DNA of 31,286 bases from CAZGYE01 sp964530165 (GTDB lineage Bacteria; Planctomycetota; Planctomycetia; Planctomycetales; Planctomycetaceae), in the NCBI GenBank assembly GCA_964530165.1, contig CAZGYE010000029.1:1-31286 (forward strand), in the 5' to 3' direction. A program made the translations under genes and the position numbers. This document shows positions 8,855 through 14,998 of this stretch, piece after piece (the stretch's first letter is position 1; each line of letters begins with the position of its first letter). Under the pieces are notes generated by a model that was not told the DNA's origin, did not search any database, and saw only the letters and a list, made by a program, of their open reading frames with translations.

Positions 8855-8955
8855 CTGGGGCAGAGTTTTCGATGCCCCAGGGCGTTGGTCGCTGTAATAT
8901 CTGGGGCTTCGCGGACTCAGCCCCAGCCACGCCGGCCAAGGCCGGCGGCTAAATG
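8855..8955. repeat. Three consecutive hairpins between apgM and the Asp-box gene
   Basis: CTGGGGCA (8855-8862)/TGCCCCAG (8873-8880) and CTGGGGCT (8901-8908)/AGCCCCAG (8919-8926) are two 8-bp stems, each with a 10-nt loop, spaced 46 bp apart. A third, GCCGGCC-AA-GGCCGGC (8931-8946), is followed by GGCTAAATG and belongs to the family seen at 141-165. The first two look like copies of one repeat. They may terminate transcription leaving apgM. Confidence 0.65.
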
Positions 8956-8971
8956 CTCTCTCAAAGGCTTG

Positions 8972-10180
8972 TTATGCGCCGAACTTCTCCAACCGGCCGG
9001 CGTGGGCCAGGGCGAGCAGCATGAGGTGTTTCGCCTCGAACCGGCCCAAGCCGCCGGACAGACACTGTGTCTCGCCGAAACTGTCGCACGGGTCGAATCG
9101 GCACGAATCGGAGGCGAGCAGCACCGGGACCGGATGCCAACTATGCGCACACAGCTTGCTCGGCGTGCTGTGATCGCCGGTGACGATCAGCACATCGGGA
9201 TTCAGGGCCGTGATCCGCGGCACGGCTGCGTCCAGCTCTTCGGTGCGGGCCACCTTGGCGTCGAAGTCGCCGTCTTCGCCGGTCGAGTCGGTATACTTGT
9301 AATGGACGAAGAAGAAGTCGTAGTCGTTCCAGACCGCTTCCAGGCGGGCGATCTGATCGTCGAGCGTGGTTCCCGCGTCGAGCACGTCCATGCCGACCAG
9401 CCGGGCCAGTCCACGATACATCGGATACACGGCAATCGCCGCCGAGTGCAGACCGTAGACCTCACCGCACGTGGGGATGGCGGGGCGTTTGGCGATCCCG
9501 CGCAGCGTCAAGAGATTGGCCGGCGCATCGTCCTTGAGGATCTCGGCCGCCTGCCGGATGAATTCTCCGACGATTTCCGCCGTCCCTTCGGAATCCGCGT
9601 TGCGGGCGACCGGACTGAGGGGTGGAACACCCGTCTGTTGCGGGTCGGTGTCCGCGATGTTGTCCCCCAAACCGGGACCACGAAAGACGACGACCAGGCG
9701 GTACTCCCAGACCGGTCGCACGAACACCTCGACACCGGGGATTTTGATCTTGTCGAGCTTCTCGCACAGCCGGGCGCCGAATTCGGTGGGGATGCGTCCG
9801 GCCCGCCGATCGGTGATGTTGCCGGCATCGTCGACGGTGCAGAAGTTGCCGCGGGCGGCCACGTCGTTCGGTCCCAGATCAAAGTCGATGCCCAGCGACT
9901 CCAGCACGCCGCGGCCGATGCGGTACCGCAGCGGATCGTAGCCAAACAGTCCCAAATGTCCCGGCCCGCTGCCCGCCGTAATGCCGGGCAAGACCGGCAC
10001 ACTGAGCCCTAACGAGCCTCGCCGCACCAACGCATCCAAGTTCGGTGTGTTCGCGGTTTCCAGTTCGGTCTTCCCGCCCGGTTCTCTGGGCAGGCCCCCC
10101 AGCCCGTCGGCTACGAGCAGAACGATCTTCGACCCGTTCTTGCGGTGCAAGTCGCGGGTGAGTTCGTGCAAGTCAATCAT
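8972..10180 (-). CDS. apgM: Cofactor-independent phosphoglycerate mutase, archaeal type (ApgM)
   Basis: 402 residues. It interconverts 3- and 2-phosphoglycerate in glycolysis/gluconeogenesis using bound metal and a serine nucleophile of the alkaline-phosphatase fold. Visible motifs are the metal Asp in VLLVADGLGG, TANTPNLD, the nucleophile region TAGSGPGHLGLFGYDP, the metal region HYKYTDSTGEDGD, and VTGDHSTP. Length is normal for the family (about 400). The only sensible start is ATG 10180, but no Shine-Dalgarno sequence precedes it: a 14-bp repeat array begins three bases upstream. The upstream GT4 gene is on the same strand. Confidence 0.92.
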   Translation of the reverse strand: MIDLHELTRDLHRKNGSKIVLLVADGLGGLPREPGGKTELETANTPNLDALVRRGSLGLSVPVLPGITAGSGPGHLGLFGYDPLRYRIGRGVLESLGIDFDLGPNDVAARGNFCTVDDAGNITDRRAGRIPTEFGARLCEKLDKIKIPGVEVFVRPVWEYRLVVVFRGPGLGDNIADTDPQQTGVPPLSPVARNADSEGTAEIVGEFIRQAAEILKDDAPANLLTLRGIAKRPAIPTCGEVYGLHSAAIAVYPMYRGLARLVGMDVLDAGTTLDDQIARLEAVWNDYDFFFVHYKYTDSTGEDGDFDAKVARTEELDAAVPRITALNPDVLIVTGDHSTPSKLCAHSWHPVPVLLASDSCRFDPCDSFGETQCLSGGLGRFEAKHLMLLALAHAGRLEKFGA

Positions 10181-10183
10181 GGA

Positions 10184-10232
10184 TTTAGGGAATAGGGGTT
10201 AGGGAATAGGGGTTAGGGAATAGGGGTTAGGG
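10184..10232. repeat. Three tandem copies of a 14-bp unit, abutting the apgM start
   Basis: AATAGGGGTTAGGG occurs three times exactly (10191-10204, 10205-10218, 10219-10232), preceded by a partial unit TTTAGGG (10184-10190). The array occupies the place where the apgM ribosome binding site should be. The same unit in reverse orientation closes the intergenic region at 10329-10362. Confidence 0.9.
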
Positions 10233-10328
10233 AACGAGGACCAGACACTCACTTCCAGCGGGGGGCGGCAACAGCTCGTTTGAGCACGGTCGCAAAGTAC
10301 ACTCCGCGAAACCGCGTGCCGCATTCCC

Positions 10329-10362
10329 TATTCGCTAAACCCTAATTCCTATTCCCTAATCC
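10329..10362. repeat. Degenerate inverted copies of the 14-bp unit, covering the GT4 stop codon
   Basis: The segment reads as C-strand versions of the unit (TATTCGCTAAACCC, then a decayed copy). The stop codon of the glycosyltransferase gene (10356-10358) lies inside this array, so the repeat supplies the end of that reading frame. The segment between the two arrays (10233-10328) contains no recognised gene. Confidence 0.7.
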
Positions 10363-11633
10363 TGCAAGGCACGTTCAAAGATCTCCAGCGTGGCTTGGGC
10401 CATCACCCCCAAATCGTAGTGGATGCGCACGTTGGCGTGACCGGCGGCCGCCAGCTCGATTCGCTTTCCCGGATCGAGCATGAGCCGCTCCAGAGCACCG
10501 GCCAGCTCGTCCGCATCGCCGGGATTCACCAGCAAGCCGCCTCCGGTTGTTTCGAGCAGTTCGGGAAAGGCGCCGTGACGCGGCTGGACGACCGGGACAC
10601 CGTTGGCCAGGGCCTCGAGGACCGGGAGGCCTTTCGGCTCGTGGTAGACGGTGGGAACCGAGAAGACGTCGAGCGATTTCAGGAAGTCTGTTTTCGCGTT
10701 ACGGCTGTCCGGGCTGCCAATGTACTCGAAGGCGGTTCCCAACTCCCGTGTCTTCCGGAGCACGTCTCGAAAATACGGCTCGTCGCGTTTGCCGAGATAC
10801 CCACCGACCCGCAACCGGGTGTTCGGATGTTTGTCGTGCAGAGTGCAAAACGCATCGGCAAGTTGCCGCAGACCTTTTTCCGGGCAAATGCGGGCGAAAT
10901 AGCCGACCGTGAATGTCTCGTTGTTTCGCTGGACCGGTCGGCCGTCGTGCCCCTGGAGATCAATGCCCAGGGGAATCTGGTGGAATCGCCGGGCCGGCAG
11001 GTCGAGGTAGCTCGACATGAAATCGCGGTAGTACCGGCTGTGGACGAGGAACCCATCGAATTCGAGGGCGCGCTGCTGAATCTTGGCAATGGCTTCGGCG
11101 CGGACCGCTTCGGGGAGGTCTTCCAGAAAGATGTCATCCCCTTGCAGCGTGCAAAAGACCGGGCCGTTGAACTTCTCTTTCAAGCTCCTCAGCACGCCGA
11201 CCATTAAAGCGTTCGTGAAGCAAACGACGTCGGGCTTGAGCTGCCCGGTGAGGTATTCGACAAGTTCCGCCACGTCGTTCCGCTGCGGCCCCGTTTCTCC
11301 TTCGAGCATGGAGAGCGTCAACGCCCCGAGTTGACTCGCGTCGCTGCTGATGAGCCTCGTCAGGTTCAGCAACCACGGTGCATCGAGCGGGCGGGTGAGC
11401 CAGCGGGGCAGCTTCCGCCACGCGCGAAAACGATACTCCAGGTAGACGTTGATGCCGCCGAAAAAAATCGGCCGTGTGCTCAGGTCTTGTTCGTCGACAC
11501 GGATGGGCGTGTAGGTGGGGATCAGCGAGACCTCGGCGCCGTGTGCGGCCAAGGCCCGGGCCCAGGTGTTATCGTGCATGCACGAACCGCAAAACATTCC
11601 AGCACCGCCGGCGGTAATCATCGCGATGTGCAT
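10356..11633 (-). CDS. Glycosyltransferase family 4 (GT-B fold)
   Basis: 425 residues. The N-terminal acceptor domain starts with MHIAMITAGGAGMFCGSCMH, a GT4 loop. The C-terminal donor domain has VGYFARICPEKGL and the EX7E signature in HEPKGLPVLEALANG, followed by a glycine-rich stretch (GGGLLVNPGD). It transfers a sugar from a nucleotide-sugar donor; the acceptor is unknown. Its ATG lies three bases after the stop codon of the upstream glutamine amidotransferase, so translation is probably coupled. Only a weak ribosome site is visible. The gene ends inside a repeat array. It is probably cytoplasmic or membrane-peripheral, in envelope polysaccharide or glycolipid synthesis. Confidence 0.88.
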   Translation of the reverse strand: MHIAMITAGGAGMFCGSCMHDNTWARALAAHGAEVSLIPTYTPIRVDEQDLSTRPIFFGGINVYLEYRFRAWRKLPRWLTRPLDAPWLLNLTRLISSDASQLGALTLSMLEGETGPQRNDVAELVEYLTGQLKPDVVCFTNALMVGVLRSLKEKFNGPVFCTLQGDDIFLEDLPEAVRAEAIAKIQQRALEFDGFLVHSRYYRDFMSSYLDLPARRFHQIPLGIDLQGHDGRPVQRNNETFTVGYFARICPEKGLRQLADAFCTLHDKHPNTRLRVGGYLGKRDEPYFRDVLRKTRELGTAFEYIGSPDSRNAKTDFLKSLDVFSVPTVYHEPKGLPVLEALANGVPVVQPRHGAFPELLETTGGGLLVNPGDADELAGALERLMLDPGKRIELAAAGHANVRIHYDLGVMAQATLEIFERALQD

Positions 11634-11636
11634 GTT

Positions 11637-12365
11637 TCAGTCACCGAACACCATGGCCACGAACCGCTTGAGCAGGCCTTCGGTTTCCACCGAGTCGCGG
11701 ATCATCTGTGGAAATTCTTCCACCGACCGACCGGCGATTCGCTCGACGTATTCAGGATACGTCTGGACACGCAGCAGCAGGTCGCTGTAATTCAGCTCTG
11801 GATGAAACTGGGTGCAGTAGATGGGGGCGTCGTCGAATCGATACGCCTGATTCTCGACCAGTTCGGAAGAGGCCAGCAGCGTGGCTCCCCCCGGCAGCTC
11901 GACGACGCTGTCTTCGTGGCCCATCTGCCCGTGAAACGACTCACCCAGCGGTCCGAACACTGGGTCGGCCAAACCCGCTTCGGTGAGGAACAGCCGATGC
12001 GTTCCGACCTCGGCGTACGCAAGATCGTTCACCACCCGGCCTCCCATCGCCCGGGCCAGCGCCTGGAACCCCCAACACGACGCAAAGGTCGGTGTCCCGG
12101 AATCGTGGACTTGCCGCAACACCTCCAAGGCGCGGTCCAACCATTCTCCTTCGCCGAGGGCCGAGTAGTGTCCGCTGCCTCCCAACAGAAACAGATCGGT
12201 CTCGTCGAAGTCCTTTTTGCTCAACCGGCCGCTGAGCAGGTCGAAAACGCGAATCTGCTCCGGCGGCGTTTCCAGCACCCGCGAGAAACTCTTCACCTCG
12301 TGCTCACGCATCGGGTCGTCGTCGTTGCGAACCTGCAGCAGCAAATAGCGAAGCGAATCAGACAT
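11637..12365 (-). CDS. Class I glutamine amidotransferase-like protein
   Basis: 242 residues from ATG 12365 (MSDSLRYLLLQ). An open frame continues upstream to 12605 but runs through a palindromic element, so the internal ATG is preferred. The candidate nucleophile Cys97 lies in FASCWGFQALA and His188/Glu190 in CTQFHPEL, as in GMP-synthase-like stand-alone amidotransferases. A GxG near residue 62 (LLGGSGHYSA) fits the oxyanion region. It would hydrolyse glutamine, or act as a related peptidase-like hydrolase. The partner is unknown; the GT4 gene three bases downstream is the most likely functional neighbour. Confidence 0.8.
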   Translation of the reverse strand: MSDSLRYLLLQVRNDDDPMREHEVKSFSRVLETPPEQIRVFDLLSGRLSKKDFDETDLFLLGGSGHYSALGEGEWLDRALEVLRQVHDSGTPTFASCWGFQALARAMGGRVVNDLAYAEVGTHRLFLTEAGLADPVFGPLGESFHGQMGHEDSVVELPGGATLLASSELVENQAYRFDDAPIYCTQFHPELNYSDLLLRVQTYPEYVERIAGRSVEEFPQMIRDSVETEGLLKRFVAMVFGD

Positions 12366-12438
12366 CCGGATCAGAATCGGTCTCAGGTGAGAATTGTGGG
12401 TGAACGGCTTACCGCTGGTTACAGTCGCGATGTCGGCC

Positions 12439-12581
12439 AATTTCAGTAGTTCCAAATTTCGGTCACAATGTTGTGGGGTGGCCGGGTCTGACCAACGGGA
12501 AGGCCCGGAATTCGTGGATCTGGGCCATCGCTTTCGCTCTGACCCAGCCACCCATATTCGTAATTTGGAACTACTGAATTT
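12439..12581. repeat. MITE-like 143-bp palindromic element
   Basis: Terminal inverted repeats at 12439-12458 and 12562-12581 match at 19 of 20 bases (core CAGTAGTTCCAAATT). Nested inside, 12476-12488 and 12541-12553 pair at 12 of 13 positions, and a GGCCC...GGGCC hairpin lies in the centre. No reading frame of note is inside. It fills most of the gap between the amidotransferase start and the small membrane protein stop. It could be a non-autonomous mobile element or a large structured terminator; no clear target-site duplication was found. Confidence 0.65.
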
Positions 12582-12601
12582 AGATTGCTTCCGGCCAATG
12601 T

Positions 12602-12826
12602 TCAACCGAATCGGTCGACGGCCATCGCGAGCAGCCCCAGCAGCAGGGTCGCCGCGACTTCTGCGGCGATCAGCGTGCCGCCGTGCTTGTTCAAAAAACG
12701 TGCGACCGGCGATTCCGGGTCACCGAAAATCGTCGCCACCAGTGCGAAGATCGTCACGAGGAACACGCAGCCGGCCACGATGACGAGGCGAAAGAACAGG
12801 TTCGGGCGTTGCGGGTCATCCGACAT
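12602..12826 (-). CDS. Small two-helix membrane protein of unknown function
   Basis: 74 residues from ATG 12826 (MSDDPQRPNLFFR). Two hydrophobic segments, about residues 11-32 (FFRLVIVAGCVFLVTIFALV) and 51-70 (TLIAAEVAATLLLGLLAMAV), flank a short charged loop (GDPESPVARFLNKHGG). No family is recognised. It lies 55 bp downstream of an SDR gene on the same strand. The ribosome site is weak, so the start is uncertain. A short gene of unknown role, though the membrane pattern makes it more than a chance frame. Confidence 0.55.
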   Translation of the reverse strand: MSDDPQRPNLFFRLVIVAGCVFLVTIFALVATIFGDPESPVARFLNKHGGTLIAAEVAATLLLGLLAMAVDRFG

Positions 12827-12881
12827 GGGAAACGTTCCAGCGAGGCGACGATCAACGCGGCGTTTTGCCGCGCGAGGCCCA

Positions 12882-13715
12882 TCAACAGGGAAAGGTCTGC
12901 CCGCCGCCGTCAACACGGATGACCTGTCCGCTGATAAAGCCCCCCCCAGGCGAGCACAGGAAACCAACGACGCTGGCGACCTCGTGAGGCCGGCCGTAGC
13001 GATTCAACGTTCCCTGCTCGATCAAGCGGTTCTCGTCAATCTCCTGGATGCGGAGGAACCTCTCAGTCACCGTCCCGCCGGGGGCGACACAGTTGACGGG
13101 AATGTTGTACGGCCGCAACTGGCTGGCCAGACAGCGCGTGTATTCGTGGACGGCCGCTTTGGCGACCGCGTAGATGGAACCGGTGGGCCGGCCGAAGCAG
13201 CCGGCGATGCTGCCGATGGTGACAATCCGCCCTTGCTTTCGCTCCATCATTTCCGGGGCGACCTCGCGGCAGCAAAGGATCGCGCTGAGCAGATTGCGGT
13301 CCATCACGCTCTTCACGTCGTCGAGCGAGATGTTGAGACAATCGTCCTTTTCGGGCCGGCCTCCCTGCCCGACTCCCGTGCCAGCCGCTCCGATGTCGCC
13401 GCCCGCGCAACAAACGAGGATGTCGATCCGCCCGCAACGTTCACGAATCTCGGAAGCAACGCGGTGGACTTCCTCTTCAGCGGTCATGTCGCCCCACACC
13501 GCCAGCGTTTCGCCTGAATGGGCGGCGGCAACATCGTCGGCCACCTGCTGCATCGATTCCCCCTCGCCGAACGTCTTCGGACTGTCCGGCCGGGTCCCAT
13601 GGACGACCACTTTCGCTCCGAGCCGGCAAAGCTCTTCGGCCATCACGCGGCCCAATCCGCGCGACGAGCCGGTGATCCAGGCGACCTGACCCGACAAAGG
13701 TTTGTTTGTTTGCAT
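12882..13715 (-). CDS. Short-chain dehydrogenase/reductase (SDR)
   Basis: 277 residues, usual SDR size. The cofactor motif is TGSSRGLG. The active site comprises a serine in IGSIAG and YAVAK (Y-x3-K). NCVAPGG and a C-terminal VDGGG are typical of FabG-like members. The segment GGDIGAAGTGVGQGGRPEKDD is an insert in the region after beta-4. GAGGAA precedes ATG 13715 and overlaps the stop codon of gmd, so the pair is probably translationally coupled. It may reduce a keto-sugar made by the neighbouring dehydratase, but this rests on context only; the substrate is unknown. Confidence 0.85.
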   Translation of the reverse strand: MQTNKPLSGQVAWITGSSRGLGRVMAEELCRLGAKVVVHGTRPDSPKTFGEGESMQQVADDVAAAHSGETLAVWGDMTAEEEVHRVASEIRERCGRIDILVCCAGGDIGAAGTGVGQGGRPEKDDCLNISLDDVKSVMDRNLLSAILCCREVAPEMMERKQGRIVTIGSIAGCFGRPTGSIYAVAKAAVHEYTRCLASQLRPYNIPVNCVAPGGTVTERFLRIQEIDENRLIEQGTLNRYGRPHEVASVVGFLCSPGGGFISGQVIRVDGGGQTFPC

Positions 13716-13727
13716 GCTGGTGTTTCC

Positions 13728-14756
13728 TCAGGTTGAAAAAGTCTGACGCCGCAGAGTTTCCCACGGGCCGCCGCCCGTGGGCTTCGTGTCTTGCAGGAGT
13801 TTTTCCTGCCGGGCGAGTTCGAGGTCGTGGTCGGTCATCAAACGGGCCAGCTCGCGGAACGTGACTTTCGGCTCCCAGTTGAGCAGACGCCGCGCTTTGC
13901 CGGTGTCGCCGCACAGCACGTCGACTTCCGAAGGGCGGAAAAACTGCGGGTCGATGTCGATGTACTCATTCCAATCGAGATCAAGATGGCCGAACACTGC
14001 ATCCAGAAAGTCGCGGACCGAGTGTGTTTCTCCGGTGGCGATGACGTAATCGTCCGGTTCGTCTCGATTGAGCATGGCCCACATCGCCGCGACGTAATCG
14101 CCGGCAAAGCCCCAGTCGCGGCGGGCGTCGAGATTGCCGAGCAGGAGCTTGTGTTGCAGTCCCAGTTTGATCCGTGCAGCGGCCCGCGTGATTTTTCGCG
14201 TCACGAACGTTTCGCCTCGGCGAGGTGATTCGTGGTTGAACAAGATGCCGTTACAGGCGAACATTCCGTAGGCTTCGCGGTAGTTGACTGTCTGGCAGTA
14301 GGCGAAGACTTTCGCGCAGGCGTACGGGCTGCGGGGATGAAACGGCGTCGATTCGTCCTGGGGCGATTCGACCACCTTGCCGAACATCTCGCTCGACGAC
14401 GCCTGATAGAACCGCACCTGCCTGCCGATCCGGTTTTGGTGCTCGCGCAGCGCTTCCAGCAACCGCAGCGTGCCGAGACCGGTGACGTCAACCGTGTAAA
14501 CCGGCAAATCGAAGGACAATCGCACGTGACTTTGTGCCGCGAGATTGTAAACTTCCAACGGCTCGACGTCGTCGAGGATGCCGGCCAGGTTGCTTCCGTC
14601 GGCCAGGTCGGCGTAGTGTACGGTGACGTTTGGCAGAGAATCGACGACGACACACTGCACGATGCCGTGGACTTTGTACCCTTTGGCCAGCAGCAATTCC
14701 GTCAGGTATGAACCATCCTGACCGGTGATGCCGGTGATTAATGCGACCTTCTGCAC
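13728..14756 (-). CDS. gmd: GDP-mannose 4,6-dehydratase
   Basis: 342 residues from GTG 14756 (VQKVALITGITGQDGSYL), which has GGGAG five bases upstream. An ATG at 14768 is a possible alternative. It converts GDP-mannose to GDP-4-keto-6-deoxymannose, the entry to fucose, rhamnose and related GDP-deoxysugars. The Rossmann motif is TGITGQDG; NLAAQSHV, SSSEMFGK and YACAK carry the usual catalytic Ser/Glu/Tyr/Lys; NHESPRRGETFVTRKI and RRDWGFAGDYV are Gmd hallmarks. The loop after the first helix is shorter than in the E. coli enzyme. The SDR gene follows 12 bp after. The extreme C-terminus is encoded by a palindrome. Confidence 0.9.
   Translation of the reverse strand: MQKVALITGITGQDGSYLTELLLAKGYKVHGIVQCVVVDSLPNVTVHYADLADGSNLAGILDDVEPLEVYNLAAQSHVRLSFDLPVYTVDVTGLGTLRLLEALREHQNRIGRQVRFYQASSSEMFGKVVESPQDESTPFHPRSPYACAKVFAYCQTVNYREAYGMFACNGILFNHESPRRGETFVTRKITRAAARIKLGLQHKLLLGNLDARRDWGFAGDYVAAMWAMLNRDEPDDYVIATGETHSVRDFLDAVFGHLDLDWNEYIDIDPQFFRPSEVDVLCGDTGKARRLLNWEPKVTFRELARLMTDHDLELARQEKLLQDTKPTGGGPWETLRRQTFST
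13760..13781. repeat. 9-bp perfect hairpin inside the 3' end of gmd
   Basis: CCCACGGGC (13760-13768) and GCCCGTGGG (13773-13781) pair perfectly around a 4-nt loop and encode the GGGPW segment near the Gmd C-terminus. It looks like a REP-type palindrome that now forms part of the coding sequence. It could also pause transcription before the SDR gene. Confidence 0.6.
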
Positions 14757-14841
14757 GGGTTCTCCCATTTCTGAAAACGGCCTGTTCCGAGTATGATTGC
14801 GGAGAGTGGATCCCGTCAACAGTAAACAGCGAATAGTGAAT

Positions 14842-14990
14842 AGGGGTTAGAGAATAGGGAAGAGACAAGAGCGATGAACATTCCGCGACTGCGTTGGGCG
14901 AATGGTTGTGGCTGACGCCTCTTCCCCAATCCGTATTCGCCCATCCCTATTCGCCCATCCCTATTCGCGAATCCCTATTCTCTAACCCCT
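14842..14990. repeat. 14-bp-period repeat locus with 18-bp perfect inverted ends
   Basis: The arms 14842-14859 and 14973-14990 are exact reverse complements (core AGGGGTTAGAGAATAGGG). The right side is a four-unit array of 14 bp (14934-14947, 14948-14961, 14962-14975, 14976-14989), the first two identical (TATTCGCCCATCCC). It is the same family as 10184-10362. It fills the divergent gmd/GT-C intergenic region and ends nine bases before the GT-C start codon. No separate gene is seen in this gap. Confidence 0.85.
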
Positions 14991-14998
14991 CACGAAAT

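Noticed and set aside
10184..10232. Telomere-like or CRISPR repeat
   Set aside because: Three 14-bp direct units without unique spacers or cas genes; resemblance to TTAGGG telomeres is coincidental in a bacterial chromosome.
14894..14998. Upstream extension of the GT-C-like protein
   Set aside because: These codons translate the 14-bp repeat array (HPYSPIPIRES); the ATG at 14999 begins ordinary protein sequence.
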